Shown: positions 10,919-20,148, counted from the stretch's first letter. The stretch is DNA of 64,000 nucleotides from Lysobacter auxotrophicus (GCF_027924565.1 NZ_AP027041.1:1-64000); one strand, 5' to 3'. A program made the numbers and translations. The notes: generated by a model from the sequence alone, not told the origin.

Positions 10919-11335
10919 ATGGCATTTGCATCGAAATCCGGTGGCGGTCCGATGGCGGACATGAACGTCACGCCCCTCGTGGACGTGATGTTGGTTCTGC
11001 TGATCATCTTCATGGTGACGGCGCCCCCGCTGACGTATCCGATCGACGTCAACCTGCCGCAGAAGTCGTTGAACCCACCGCCGCAAACGCGCGAACCGCC
11101 GCCGCCGATCAGGCTGCGGATCGACGCGTCCGGTCAGGTGTTTTGGAATGACGCACCGCAGCCGATCACCGCGATCCAGGGCATGATGACTGCGGAGGTC
11201 CAGCGCGACCCGAGCAATCAGCCGATGCTCGAGATCGACACCAGCCCGGACGCCGATTACGGCATCCTCGCGAAGGTGCTGGCGCATGCGAAGAACGCCA
11301 ATATGGAAAAGATTGGCTTTGTTCAGAACAATTGA
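10919..11335 (+). CDS. exbD2: ExbD proton-channel subunit, copy 2
   Basis: The second ExbD paralogue, 138 residues, has the same N-terminal layout as copy 1 ([20 protein letters not shown]) and the essential membrane Asp at residue 22. The periplasmic domain differs, with a proline-rich [13 protein letters not shown] segment near the membrane. It follows copy 1 by 15 bp, so the two are almost certainly cotranscribed and may form a mixed dimer within ExbB. A strong terminator begins 18 bp after the stop, which ends the classical cluster. Confidence 0.94.
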   Translation: MAFASKSGGGPMADMNVTPLVDVMLVLLIIFMVTAPPLTYPIDVNLPQKSLNPPPQTREPPPPIRLRIDASGQVFWNDAPQPITAIQGMMTAEVQRDPSNQPMLEIDTSPDADYGILAKVLAHAKNANMEKIGFVQNN

Positions 11336-11353
11336 TTGACGCTTACCTGTCGT

Positions 11354-11385
11354 GAAAACGCCGCCTCCGGGCGGCGTTTTCTTTT
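11354..11385 (+). terminator. Strong rho-independent terminator after exbD2
   Basis: A perfect 12-bp stem, GAAAACGCCGCC (11354-11365) pairing with GGCGGCGTTTTC (11370-11381), with a TCCG tetraloop, is followed by TTTT. It separates exbD2 from the third exbD. Confidence 0.9.
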
Positions 11386-11585
11386 GTGCGTTTCAGTGGG
11401 CGCTGCAACCGTCCCGGCCATAAGCACCGAACATTGCGGGCCCTGGATCCGGCCCCCGTCGGACGGTGGTCCAGTGTCGGCGGCGCGCCCGAGCATCCCG
11501 CGCCCTACGACCTTGGTGTGACTTGCGGCGCCGCGGCCGGCGGGTTTAGCGTGGAACCGGGCATGGGGCCCATGGAGGTTGCGCG

Positions 11586-11999
11586 ATGGCTGCTTCCGTT
11601 TTCCGCGATTCCCCGTCTTCCCGCAGCGGCCACACCGAGGTCGCCCAGATCAACATCACCCCGCTGGTCGACGTGATGCTGGTCCTTCTGGTCATCTTCA
11701 TGGTGGCCACGCCCGTGATGAGCGGACGGATCGATCTCCGATTACCGCAACCCGTCCCCGGCAAGACCTTGCCACCGCCCGAGCGCGTCATGTTGCGGGT
11801 CGATGGCAACGGCCGGTTCACCCTCGATGGGGTCGCACTGGATCGGGTGGCATTGCCGCAGGCGCTGCGTGAGCTGATGCAGGCGGACCCGCGCACCGTC
11901 GTGCAGATCACCGCGAACGCGGACGCCGACTACCAGGATTTCGCCTGGACGCTGGCCGAAGCGCAGCGCAATGGCGTTCGCGACATCGCCTGGGAATAA
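11586..11999 (+). CDS. Third ExbD/TolR-family protein
   Basis: A 137-residue ExbD/TolR-type protein with an N-terminal cytoplasmic segment, the motif [18 protein letters not shown] with the proton-carrying Asp at residue 29, and a periplasmic domain ending in EAQRNGVRDIAWE. It is less similar to copies 1 and 2 than they are to each other. It lies 250 bp downstream of exbD2, beyond a strong terminator, so it probably has its own promoter. A GGAGG RBS (in ATGGAGGTTGCGCG) lies about 7 bp before the ATG at 11586. Whether it partners the upstream ExbB, a TolQ-like protein elsewhere, or acts alone cannot be told. Confidence 0.9.
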   Translation: MAASVFRDSPSSRSGHTEVAQINITPLVDVMLVLLVIFMVATPVMSGRIDLRLPQPVPGKTLPPPERVMLRVDGNGRFTLDGVALDRVALPQALRELMQADPRTVVQITANADADYQDFAWTLAEAQRNGVRDIAWE

Positions 12000-12006
12000 G
12001 CACTCT

Positions 12007-12038
12007 GGCGGCGCCCGTCCTTCGTGACGGGCGCCGCC
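12007..12038. terminator. Strong hairpin between convergent exbD3 and pdxJ
   Basis: A perfect 13-bp stem, GGCGGCGCCCGTC (12007-12019) pairing with GACGGGCGCCGCC (12026-12038), with a 6-nt loop, 7 bp after the exbD3 stop. There is no clear T tract on either strand, so termination may be weak or Rho-assisted. Confidence 0.55.
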
Positions 12039-12103
12039 GACGCATGCAGCAGAAGGCTGGAAGTCGTCCTGATTTCGCGATTTGGAGCGCGTTGCGGTAG
12101 GCG

Positions 12104-12136
12104 GTTCCCGGGTGCGCTTCGCTTACCCGGGCTACA
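12104..12136. repeat. REP-like palindrome, CCCGGGT...ACCCGGG family
   Basis: CCCGGGTGCG, then CTTCGC, then TTACCCGGGCTAC forms a hairpin. Similar units lie at 20084-20118, 31817-31848 and 31856-31891, always between genes. Palindromes of this type are common in Xanthomonadaceae intergenic regions. Confidence 0.75.
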
Positions 12137-12178
12137 GAAGCGTGTGCCGTCGTTCCGCAATCGTGACGATGCCGCGGG

Positions 12179-12943
12179 TTACCTGCCCTGCAGGATCGCG
12201 AGATACCGCCGCACCGTCGCGTCAAATCCGTCGTACAAGGCCTCGCCGACTAGCGCGTGGCCGATCGACACCTCGAGCACGCCGGGCACCGCAGCAAGAA
12301 ATGCACCGAGATTCTCCTGGCTCAGATCATGACCCGCATTGACCCCGAGACCGGCGTCCTGCGCGCGTTTGGCGGCTTCGGCGAACTGCGTCGCCATCGC
12401 ATCGCCCTCGCCCTGTGCGAACGCCTCCGCCCACGGTCCGGTGTATAGCTCGATGCGGTCGGCGCCGACCTCGGCCGCGTGCGCGATCCCGGTTCGACCG
12501 GCGTGCGTGTGCGCGTCGGCGAACAGGCTCACGCGGCATCCGATGCCCTTCAACGCATCGACGTGCGGACGCAGCGAACCCGCATCGCGCACGAAATCGA
12601 AACCGTGGTCGGACGTGAGTTGCGCGTCGCCGTCCGGAACCAGCGTCGCCTGCGCCGGACGCACCGCTTCGCATAGCGCGAAGAAGCCGGGATAGCCCGC
12701 ACGTGGCGGAGCGAACGGATTGCCTTCCAGGTTGAACTCCACGCCGCGTTCGCGCGTGAGTTCGGCCAGCGCGTACACGTCCTCGGCGCGAATGTGGCGC
12801 GCATCCGGACGCGGATGCACGGTGATACCGTGCGCGCCCGCGTCCAGGCAGGCGCGCGCGGCGCGTACGACATCGGGCTCTGCGCCGCCACGCGAATTGC
12901 GCAGCACGGCGATCTTGTTGACGTTGACGCTCAATACGGTCAT
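12179..12943 (-). CDS. pdxJ: Pyridoxine 5'-phosphate synthase
   Basis: PdxJ condenses 1-deoxy-D-xylulose 5-phosphate with 3-amino-2-oxopropyl phosphate, the last step in making pyridoxine 5'-phosphate (vitamin B6). The 254-residue TIM barrel shows the family start [20 protein letters not shown], the substrate-binding stretch [14 protein letters not shown], the catalytic Glu in FNLEGNPF and the C-terminal phosphate-binding [15 protein letters not shown] chose the ATG at 12943; an open frame reaches 12979 but adds a non-conserved tail. It is convergent with exbD3, as in Xanthomonas. Confidence 0.96.
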   Translation of the reverse strand: MTVLSVNVNKIAVLRNSRGGAEPDVVRAARACLDAGAHGITVHPRPDARHIRAEDVYALAELTRERGVEFNLEGNPFAPPRAGYPGFFALCEAVRPAQATLVPDGDAQLTSDHGFDFVRDAGSLRPHVDALKGIGCRVSLFADAHTHAGRTGIAHAAEVGADRIELYTGPWAEAFAQGEGDAMATQFAEAAKRAQDAGLGVNAGHDLSQENLGAFLAAVPGVLEVSIGHALVGEALYDGFDATVRRYLAILQGR

Positions 12944-12986
12944 CGCGCGGCGTCCTGTGCGGACGTCGCCCTGCAGCACGCTGGGA

Positions 12987-13460
12987 TCACTGGCACGACT
13001 CGGAATTCTGGTGGTAGATGACCGGCTCCCAATAGGAACCGTCGGCGATGTTGTTGCGGCGCGCCGTGATCAGCCGCGCGGCGAGAAGATAGGTCGTGTC
13101 GGGCTGCACGTCGACCACCAGTTCCTTGTACGGATCCTTGCGCATGTCGCGCTGGCGCATCTGGACGTCGCCGAACTGCTCCGGGTCGATCAGCTCCGCG
13201 ACTTCCAGTACGTGGCGCCCCGGCGATACGCGAAAACTCTTGGCGCCCGCAGGCCCGGGAAGTTGTCCGTCGATGTTCATCAGCCGCGCGCGATACAACT
13301 CCTGGCTGCGCGGCGCGACGTCGAAGATGCTGATGCGCCCGCATCGCGACGAATCCGAAGCCGATGTGGGCGTGGGTGCCGATGCGGCGGGATTCTGCGT
13401 CGCGGCGCAGGTGCCGGCGAACAGGCACAGGGCCAGGAGCGGAAGGCCGAAGGCGTTCAT
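12987..13460 (-). CDS. Exported protein of unknown function
   Basis: A 157-residue product with a clear N-terminal signal peptide ([20 protein letters not shown], cleavage near residue 20), a short Ala/Pro/Ser-rich linker, then a compact domain with [13 protein letters not shown] and [20 protein letters not shown]. This spacing recalls small beta-sandwich modules of the PEGA type (PG-x-H-x-L-x-V), but I cannot assign a family. A GGAGATCGCC RBS precedes the ATG at 13460. It lies just upstream of pdxJ on the same strand (43-bp gap). Confidence 0.75.
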   Translation of the reverse strand: MNAFGLPLLALCLFAGTCAATQNPAASAPTPTSASDSSRCGRISIFDVAPRSQELYRARLMNIDGQLPGPAGAKSFRVSPGRHVLEVAELIDPEQFGDVQMRQRDMRKDPYKELVVDVQPDTTYLLAARLITARRNNIADGSYWEPVIYHQNSESCQ

Positions 13461-13562
13461 GGCGATCTCCTTGATGGCGATCGCGGCCGGGCGGCCGCGG
13501 CCGATGCGCTGCTGCCGCCGATGGTAGCGCAGCCGGCGTGAGCGGCCGCGCGTTCGCCAGGG

Positions 13563-13826
13563 TTACGGCGTCGGCGGCGCCGTCGGATTACCCGCCGCGG
13601 CGCGGCGCGCTTCGGCCTGCTCGCGAAGTCGGCGCAGCTCGGCCGGATCGAGGATCAGCGACGAATCGCGCGTCTGGCTGTCCACGCGGCTGGCGAGCAG
13701 CTTGAGCACCCACGCGAGGAAGAAGCCGAGCGCCGCGACCAGCGCGATCAGGAGCACCGCCACCGACGTCGTCTTGAACGCCACCGCCAGCGCGGCCAGT
13801 GCGAGCAGGAGGTACAGCCAGTGCAT
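13563..13826 (-). CDS. Small two-span membrane protein of unknown function
   Basis: An 87-residue product with two hydrophobic segments (about 1-18 and 20-43) and a charged cytoplasmic or periplasmic tail rich in Arg, Glu and Ala (LRRLREQAEARRAAAG) with a Pro-rich end. The ATG at 13826 (MHWLYLLLALAALAV) is preceded by GGAG at a good distance; the frame is open to 13934 but the extra part is not protein-like. It sits between the cardiolipin synthase gene (111 bp upstream on the same strand) and an exported protein gene. No known family recognised. Confidence 0.7.
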   Translation of the reverse strand: MHWLYLLLALAALAVAFKTTSVAVLLIALVAALGFFLAWVLKLLASRVDSQTRDSSLILDPAELRRLREQAEARRAAAGNPTAPPTP

Positions 13827-13937
13827 GGGAAGCTCCGTGAAGGGGTGCGATGCGCCGGCAGTGTAGCGCGCGTTCCCGGGCGCAAAAGGCCGATCGCCGG
13901 TTGCGTGAGACCGCCCGTCAGCGAAGCGCGGCACCGG

Positions 13938-15374
13938 TCACAACAGCGGCGACACCAGGCGCGCGAGCCCCTCCGGCAGGCGCGTGCTCCACAACGGCTG
14001 CGCGCGATCCGCGCGTACCCGTGGCGCCAGGTTGCACTCGCCCTGGATCAACGTTTCCAGTTCGGCGACCAGCCCCTTGTCGCGGAACAGCACCGACACC
14101 TCGAAGTTGAGCCGGAAGCTTCGATGGTCGAAGTTCGCGCTGCCGACGATCGCCAGGTCGTCATCGCACAGCAGCGCCTTGCTGTGCAGCATGCGCGGAC
14201 CGTATTCGTGGATCTTCACCCCCGCTTCCAGCAGCTCGTCGAAATACGAGCGTGCCGCCAGCGTCACCAGCCGGCTGTCGCAGACCTTCGGCACGAGCAG
14301 GCGCACGTCGAGTCCACCCAGCGCCGCCGACGTCAATGCCATGCGCGCGGCTTCGCCCGGCACGAAGTACGGCGTCACCAGCCACACGCGACGCTGCGCG
14401 GAATGGATGGCCGCCACGTGCACGCGATGGATCGCTTCCCACGAAGAGTCCGGCCCCGACACCAGCACCTGTGCCGACACCGTGCCGCGTTGCGGTGCGG
14501 GGTGATGCACGCGCAGCGGCGGCTCGCCCGTCGCATACGCCCAGTCCTCGATGAAGACCAGCTGCAGCTCGCGGACGATGTCGCCTTCCAGCCGCAGGTG
14601 CAGGTCGCGGTACGCATCCTCGCGCAGGCGCTCGTCCTCGTCGTCGGTGATATTGATGCCGCCGGTGAAGCCGATCTCGCCATCGATCACCACGATCTTC
14701 CGGTGCGTGCGCAGGTTGAGCCACGGCCGCTTCCAGAACCACTGCAGCTTCATCGGGTGGAACCACGCCACCTCGGCGCCGGCATCGACCAGCGGCTTCA
14801 GGAACTTGCGCTTGGTCCGGCCCGAGCCGACCGCATCGAGCAGCAGCCGCACCTTCACGCCGGCGCGCGCACGTTCGGCGAGCGCGTCGCGCAGCGCGGT
14901 GCCGGTGCGGTCGGGGAGGTAGATGTAGTACTCCAGGTGGATGTGATCGCGCGCGTTGGCGATCGCCTCCAGCAGCGCGGTGTACTTCGCCGATCCGTCG
15001 ACCAGGATGTCCACGCGCGTCGCGGTGATCGGCGGAAGGCCGGTCGTCGCCTGGGCCAGGCGCGCGAGCTCGATGGCGTCGGGCGTCGGCGTCAGGCCTT
15101 CGGGCGGCTTCGGTAGCGTTGCGCGGGCGCGCACGCGGCGCAGGCGATGCCGGCGGATCCGCTGCGGACCGAAGAAGAAATAGATCAGGAAGCCGATGTA
15201 CGGCAGCGCCGCCAGGCTGATCAGCCAGCTGAGGGTCGCGACCGGCTCGCGCTTCTGAAGCACGATCCACAGGCCGAGCCAGACCACGTAGGTCAGCCAG
15301 CCGAGCGTGAGATACAGCCACAAGTTGGGAACCGAGGCCAGCGCGGCCCAGGCACTACGCAGGATGTCGAGCAT
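13938..15374 (-). CDS. cls: Cardiolipin synthase (phospholipase D family)
   Basis: The enzyme joins two phosphatidylglycerol molecules, or phosphatidylglycerol and another phospholipid, to give cardiolipin at the inner membrane. The 478 residues carry two N-terminal membrane segments (about 15-40 and 46-68) and two HKD phosphodiesterase motifs, H224-x-K226-x4-D231 and H397-x-K399-x4-D404, the second followed by GSANFDHRS. Length and layout fit ClsA-type enzymes. It is oriented away from the radical SAM gene, from which it is separated by 107 bp. Confidence 0.94.
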   Translation of the reverse strand: MLDILRSAWAALASVPNLWLYLTLGWLTYVVWLGLWIVLQKREPVATLSWLISLAALPYIGFLIYFFFGPQRIRRHRLRRVRARATLPKPPEGLTPTPDAIELARLAQATTGLPPITATRVDILVDGSAKYTALLEAIANARDHIHLEYYIYLPDRTGTALRDALAERARAGVKVRLLLDAVGSGRTKRKFLKPLVDAGAEVAWFHPMKLQWFWKRPWLNLRTHRKIVVIDGEIGFTGGINITDDEDERLREDAYRDLHLRLEGDIVRELQLVFIEDWAYATGEPPLRVHHPAPQRGTVSAQVLVSGPDSSWEAIHRVHVAAIHSAQRRVWLVTPYFVPGEAARMALTSAALGGLDVRLLVPKVCDSRLVTLAARSYFDELLEAGVKIHEYGPRMLHSKALLCDDDLAIVGSANFDHRSFRLNFEVSVLFRDKGLVAELETLIQGECNLAPRVRADRAQPLWSTRLPEGLARLVSPLL

Positions 15375-15481
15375 GCCGGGCGGTGTCCTCCTCCATTCAG
15401 CGTGCCGTCCGGCGCGTCGTCGCCGCGTCGTGGCATGCCCCGTCTCACGGGCTGCGACGGGCGCCGCGTAGGCTAAGGCCG

Positions 15482-16573
15482 ATGGATGACGCCCGCAAAG
15501 CCCAAGCCCCGATCAAAGGTCGCGGTGCCGCCTCCCATGTCGATGGCCGCTACGCGGTGACGGTCGCGCACGGCGAGGACGACGGCTGGGGTTCGGTCTA
15601 CGAAGACCTTTCCGACGCCCCCAGCCCGCAAACCCGCGTGACCGAGGAGCGCGCCCGCAGCATCGTCAGCCGCAACGATTCGCCCGACGTCGGCCACAGC
15701 GCGTCGGTGAATCCCTACCGCGGCTGCGAGCACGGCTGCGTCTACTGCTTCGCCCGGCCCTCGCACGCGTACCTCGATCTCTCGCCCGGCCTGGACTTCG
15801 AAACGCGCCTGTTCGCCAAGACCAACGCCGCCGAGCTGCTGCAGAACGAGTTGTCCCGGCCGTCCTACCAGTGCGTGCCGCTGGCGCTGGGCATCAACAC
15901 CGATTCCTACCAGCCGATCGAACGCCGCTATCGCGTCACGCGATCGGTGATCGAAGTGCTGAGCGCGTGCTCGCACCCTTTCAGTGTCATCACGAAGAAC
16001 GCCGGCGTCGTGCGCGATCTCGACCTCATCGCGCCGATGGCCAAACGCGGCCTGGCGAGCATCGCCTTCTCGGTCACCTCGCTGGACAACCGCCTGTCCG
16101 CACGCATGGAGCCGCGCGCCTCGGCGCCGCACGCGCGACTGAAGGCGATCCGCACCCTGGTCGATGCCGGCGTCCCGGTCGGGATCATGGTCGCGCCGGT
16201 GATTCCGATGATCAACGACCGCGAGATCGAGCACATCCTCGAAGCCTGCCGCGACCACGGCGCGACATCGGCCGGCTACGTGCTGCTGCGCCTGCCGCAC
16301 GAGCTCAAGCAGGTGTGGCGCGAATGGCTGCAGCTGCATTACCCGGATCGTGCCGAGCACGTGATGAGCCTGATCCAGCAGATGCGCGGCGGCAAGGATT
16401 ACGACAGCGCGTTTGGCACCCGCATGCGCGGCGAAGGCCCGTTCGCGCAGCTCATCGCGCAACGGTTCCGCAAGGCGCACGCGCGCCTGGGATTCGGTTC
16501 GATGCCGAGCCTGGATACGAGCCAGTTCGTGCCGCCGCGCAAGCCATCGCCGCAGGGCGAACTGTTCGGCTGA
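15482..16573 (+). CDS. PA0069-family radical SAM protein
   Basis: A 363-residue radical SAM enzyme of the uncharacterised PA0069 (spore photoproduct lyase-like) group. It shows the family N-terminus (KGRGAASHVDGRY), the iron-sulfur cluster motif CEHGCVYC within NPYRGCEHGCVYCFARPSH, and conserved barrel segments such as LGINTDSYQPIER and ITKNAGVVRDLD. The ATG at 15482 fits the family start; an upstream open frame to 15383 overlaps the cls 5' region. The reaction is not known. It converges with the SLC13 transporter gene 13 bp downstream. Confidence 0.93.
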   Translation: MDDARKAQAPIKGRGAASHVDGRYAVTVAHGEDDGWGSVYEDLSDAPSPQTRVTEERARSIVSRNDSPDVGHSASVNPYRGCEHGCVYCFARPSHAYLDLSPGLDFETRLFAKTNAAELLQNELSRPSYQCVPLALGINTDSYQPIERRYRVTRSVIEVLSACSHPFSVITKNAGVVRDLDLIAPMAKRGLASIAFSVTSLDNRLSARMEPRASAPHARLKAIRTLVDAGVPVGIMVAPVIPMINDREIEHILEACRDHGATSAGYVLLRLPHELKQVWREWLQLHYPDRAEHVMSLIQQMRGGKDYDSAFGTRMRGEGPFAQLIAQRFRKAHARLGFGSMPSLDTSQFVPPRKPSPQGELFG

Positions 16574-16586
16574 CGCCGCACCACGC

Positions 16587-18380
16587 TCAGCCCGGGATCA
16601 GCGGACCCCCGAGCCACAGCCAGCGCGACATCCACGCGCTGACCAGCGCGATCATCGCCGTCAGCGGCAGTCCGATGCGCAGGAAATCGTTGAAGCGGTA
16701 CTGCCCGGGGCCGAGGATCAGCAGGTTGCCGTGGTGGCCGATCGGCGTGAGGAACGAGGCCACCGCACCGAGTGCCGTGCACACCACGAACGGCGTCGGC
16801 GGCAGGCCGAGCGACTGCGCCAGTTCCACCGCGATCGGACCGAGCAGCACCGTCGTCGCCGCATCCGACAGGATCTGCGTCAACAGCGCCGCCACGCCGA
16901 ACATCACCAGCAGCACCCCCAGCGGCGGCCATCCCGACACCACGTGCAGCAGCCCCGATGCGAGCCACTGCGCCGTGCCGGTCTGCTCCATCGCGATGCC
17001 AAGCGGAATCACGCCGGCGATCATCACGAAGATGCGCACGTCGACTTCGCGATACGCCTGGTCGACATCCACGCAGCGCGAGGCGACCATCGCGACCGCG
17101 CCGAGCAAAAACGCGAGCGGCGCCGGCAGCCATTCGGTCGCGGCCGCGAGCACCGTCGCCGCGAGGATCGCCAGCGCCACCGGCGCCCGCCGCCGCCGGC
17201 GCGCCTCGCCGGCGAACGGCACCAGCATCAGGAAGCCGTGGTGCGTGGCCAGTTCGGCGAAACGCGACGGCCGGCCCCAGAGCACCAGCAGGTCGCCCTC
17301 GCGCAGCCGGGTTTCGGTCAGGCGCGGGGATTCGTCCTCGCCGCGCCGCCACAAGCCGATGATCACGGTGTGGAAGCGCTTGGCGAAATCCAGCTCGCGC
17401 AGGGTCCGGCCGATGAACTCCGAGCCCGGCGCGATCACCGCCTGCACCAGCTGCGCCTGGCCCTCGCCGGTCGCCAGCGCGCCGTAGCGACGGATGGCCT
17501 GCAGTTCCAGGCCGGCGTCATCGTGCAGCGAGGCCAACGCGTCGGCCGACGCTTCCACGCGCAGGATGTCGCCCTTGATGAGCGGACTGGCGGGCGTGAG
17601 GTCGTCGCGCACTTCGCCCTCGCGCGTCCAGCTGATCAGCCGGAACCGGTCGCCGAGCGCCTTCTGCAGGTCCGACAGCGGCCGCGTGTTCCACCGCGCG
17701 CCCTCGCCCACCACCAGCTCGGTGCGATATCGGTCCAGGCGCAGGTAGCCGGCATCGCCCAGCGCGCCGAACCGCTTGGGCAGCAGCCATCGCGCGAGCA
17801 GCATGTACGCCACGCCGAGCACGACCAGCGCCAGCCCGATCGGCGTGATCGAGAAGATCCCCAACCCCTCGCTGCCGGTGCGTTCGATGAGGTTGTCGGC
17901 CAGCAGGAACGCCGGCGCGCTGACCAGCGTCAGCGTCGTGCCGAGCGATGCGGCGAACGACATTGGCATCAGCAGTCGCGATGCCGACATCCCGCGCGCA
18001 CGTGCGAAGCGCGTCACGATCGGCAGCATCATCGCGGTCACCATCACGTGGTGCGTGAACGACGACAGCGCCGCGACCGCGAGCATGACCACCGCGATCG
18101 CCCGGCTTTCCGTGCGCCCCGCCGCACGTTCCACGGCCTGGCCGATGCGTTCGGTGATGCCGGTCGCGGCCAGTCCGCCGGAAATGATGAACACCGCCGC
18201 GACGATGATCGCCGGCTCGCTCGCGAAGCCCGACAACGCCTCGCGCGCGTCGAGCACGCCGGCCAGGACCATGGCCAGCAAGGTGAGCATCGCCGTCACG
18301 TCCACGCGCAGGCGCTCGCTGATGAAGAGGTACAGCGAACCGGCGAGGATGATCAGGAACAGGATCTGTTGCATCTCCAT
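16587..18380 (-). CDS. SLC13-family transporter with two TrkA-C domains
   Basis: A roughly 597-residue inner-membrane protein of the ArsB/NhaD or SLC13 superfamily. It has five or six hydrophobic spans in the first 200 residues, two cytosolic TrkA-C (RCK_C) modules in the middle (about 210-360, with GEGARWNTRPLSDLQKALGDRFRL and APGSEFIGRTLRELDFAKRF), and a second membrane half. This matches sodium/sulfate-type permeases such as SAC1/YbhI relatives; the true substrate is unknown. The start is either ATG 18380 (MEMQQ) or ATG 18374. It is divergent from the PAS kinase gene over about 110 bp. Confidence 0.88.
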   Translation of the reverse strand: MEMQQILFLIILAGSLYLFISERLRVDVTAMLTLLAMVLAGVLDAREALSGFASEPAIIVAAVFIISGGLAATGITERIGQAVERAAGRTESRAIAVVMLAVAALSSFTHHVMVTAMMLPIVTRFARARGMSASRLLMPMSFAASLGTTLTLVSAPAFLLADNLIERTGSEGLGIFSITPIGLALVVLGVAYMLLARWLLPKRFGALGDAGYLRLDRYRTELVVGEGARWNTRPLSDLQKALGDRFRLISWTREGEVRDDLTPASPLIKGDILRVEASADALASLHDDAGLELQAIRRYGALATGEGQAQLVQAVIAPGSEFIGRTLRELDFAKRFHTVIIGLWRRGEDESPRLTETRLREGDLLVLWGRPSRFAELATHHGFLMLVPFAGEARRRRRAPVALAILAATVLAAATEWLPAPLAFLLGAVAMVASRCVDVDQAYREVDVRIFVMIAGVIPLGIAMEQTGTAQWLASGLLHVVSGWPPLGVLLVMFGVAALLTQILSDAATTVLLGPIAVELAQSLGLPPTPFVVCTALGAVASFLTPIGHHGNLLILGPGQYRFNDFLRIGLPLTAMIALVSAWMSRWLWLGGPLIPG

Positions 18381-18493
18381 GCCCCATTGTGCGGCAGACG
18401 GTGCAGCGGCCGTGCAAGCAGCCTGCACCACACCGTCACGATCGGCCCCGCTACACTACGCCTGCGACAGGACAAGCTTGAGCCACGCCATCG

Positions 18494-19630
18494 ATGAGCG
18501 AAATCCCCGGTCAGGACGCGGGAATCGACCGTTTCCGTCTCGCGATGGACGCCTCCGGCGTCGGCATGGCGGTGGTCGATCTGCAGGGCCGCTGGCTCGA
18601 AGTGAACCCCGCGTTCGAACGCATCTTCGGCTACAGCGCGCATGAAATCGTCGGCACGCTGGCGTCCGCGTTGACGCATCCGGACGACGTCGCGATGAGC
18701 CAGTCGTTCCTGCGCGGCCTCGTCGACGGCCAGATTCCCGCGCTCGACGCGCAGAAGCGTTATCTCCACCGCAGCGGCGAGACCGTCTGGGCGCACGTCA
18801 ACGTCTCGGTGGTGCGTGACGAGAACGGACACGCGTCGTACCTGCTGGTGCAGCTGCGCGACATCAGCGCGCAGCACGCCGCCGAACTCGCGCTCAAGGC
18901 CCGCGCCGAAGCCGAACACGCCGCGCGTTTCGCGGCCAACCACCAGTTGCAGCTGTTCGCCGATGCGGTCGCGCACGACCTGCGCGCGCCGCTGCGGTCG
19001 ATCGAAAGCTTCTCGGCGCTGCTGGCCGATCGCGCGTCCGATCGCCTGGACGACACCGATCGCGATTACCTCACCCGCATCCGCGCCGCCGCCTCGCGCA
19101 TGAGCGGATTGCTGAGCGCGCTGAACGATCTCGCGTACGTCACGCGCACCGAGCTCAAGCCGGTCGACGTCGACCTCAGCCTGCTCGCCGACTGGGTGGG
19201 CGCGGAGCTGCAGGACGCCGAACCGCAGCGTCGCGCCGACATCCGCGTGCAGCCCAGCCTGCATGTCTGGGGCGACGAACGGCTGCTCAAGCTCATGCTC
19301 AGCCAGCTGATGGGCAATGCGTGGAAGTTCTCGCGCGAACGCGAGCCCATCCGCATCCAGGTCAGCGGCCGGCGTGAAGGCAAGCGCGTGCAGCTCGAAA
19401 TCCGTGACGAGGGCATCGGATTCGACATGCGCTATGCGCACAAGCTGTTCGAGCCATTCCAGCGTTTGCACGGACCGGACCAGGGGGGAGGTCACGGTCT
19501 GGGCCTGGCGATCGTGCGGCGTATCGCCGAACGACACCACGGCAGCGTCCGCGCCGACTCGCGTCCCGAGTCCGGCGCCACGTTCACCCTCGAATTACCG
19601 GCCGAAAAGCTGGTGGAGGAGAGCGCCTGA
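18494..19630 (+). CDS. PAS-domain sensor histidine kinase
   Basis: A cytoplasmic sensor kinase of 378 residues with no membrane span. A single PAS/PAC module covers about 10-140 (LDASGVGMAVVD-like entry, GYSAHEIVG). It is followed by a HisKA domain with the phospho-accepting His 161 in AHDLRAPLRS and a GHKL ATPase domain with an N box (LMGNAWKFS), G1 (RDEGIGFDM) and G2 (GHGLGLAIVRRI). The kinase core resembles the bacteriophytochrome/Cph1 class, but no chromophore-binding GAF domain is present. The stop overlaps the next ATG by one base, tying it to the response regulator. Confidence 0.93.
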   Translation: MSEIPGQDAGIDRFRLAMDASGVGMAVVDLQGRWLEVNPAFERIFGYSAHEIVGTLASALTHPDDVAMSQSFLRGLVDGQIPALDAQKRYLHRSGETVWAHVNVSVVRDENGHASYLLVQLRDISAQHAAELALKARAEAEHAARFAANHQLQLFADAVAHDLRAPLRSIESFSALLADRASDRLDDTDRDYLTRIRAAASRMSGLLSALNDLAYVTRTELKPVDVDLSLLADWVGAELQDAEPQRRADIRVQPSLHVWGDERLLKLMLSQLMGNAWKFSREREPIRIQVSGRREGKRVQLEIRDEGIGFDMRYAHKLFEPFQRLHGPDQGGGHGLGLAIVRRIAERHHGSVRADSRPESGATFTLELPAEKLVEESA

Positions 19631-20064
19631 TGCACAAGGAAATCCTGCTGGTCGAGGACAACCCGGACGATGTCGAGCTCACGCGCATCGCCTTCGACGA
19701 GGCGAAGATCGCCAACCGCCTGGTCGTGGTGAGCGATGGCGCCGAGGCGCTCGACTACCTCTTCGCGCGCGGCAAGTACGCCGATCGCGATCCGGACGAT
19801 CTTCCCTCGATCATGCTGCTGGACCTCAACCTGCCCAAGGTCGACGGGCGGGAAGTCCTGCAGGCCGTGCGCGCGAACGAAGCCACGCGCACGCTGCCCG
19901 TCGTGGTGTTGACCACCAGCGCGGAGCCGTTCGACGTCGAAGCCAGCTACGCACTCGGCGTCAACAGCTACATCCAGAAGCCGGTGGATTTCGAGCAGTT
20001 CGTGTGGGCGGTGAAGCAGGTCGGCCTGTACTGGCTGGTGCTCAACCACCCGCGCACCGCCTGA
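19630..20064 (+). CDS. Stand-alone receiver-domain response regulator (Rcp1-like)
   Basis: A 144-residue single-domain response regulator. The acidic pocket (EDN near residue 9), the phospho-acceptor Asp in LLDLNLPKVDGREVL, the switch Thr in VVLTTSAE and the Lys in YIQKPVDF are all present. It has no output domain. Its length and the inserted FARGKYADRDPDD loop resemble Rcp1, the partner of cyanobacterial phytochrome Cph1. It starts within the stop codon of the kinase gene, so the two are translationally coupled; the downstream target is unknown (phosphorelay or protein-protein contact). Confidence 0.93.
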   Translation: MHKEILLVEDNPDDVELTRIAFDEAKIANRLVVVSDGAEALDYLFARGKYADRDPDDLPSIMLLDLNLPKVDGREVLQAVRANEATRTLPVVVLTTSAEPFDVEASYALGVNSYIQKPVDFEQFVWAVKQVGLYWLVLNHPRTA

Positions 20065-20083
20065 GCGGATCGCCGCTGCTCGT

Positions 20084-20118
20084 GTAGCCCGGGTAAGGCC
20101 GAAGGCCGCACCCGGGGA
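20084..20118. repeat. REP-like palindrome, CCCGGGT...ACCCGGG family
   Basis: GTAGCCCGGGTAAGGCC, then GAA, then GGCCGCACCCGGGGA forms a long hairpin just after the response-regulator gene. It is one of four units of this family in the window. Confidence 0.8.
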
Positions 20119-20148
20119 TCGGCACCCGCGCCGAACCGACCTGCGAGC

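Noticed and set aside
10484-11335. Recent tandem gene duplication of exbD
   Set aside because: The two copies share the first 40 residues but are strongly diverged afterwards, and the same pair is known in Xanthomonas, so it is an old duplication and not a local event.
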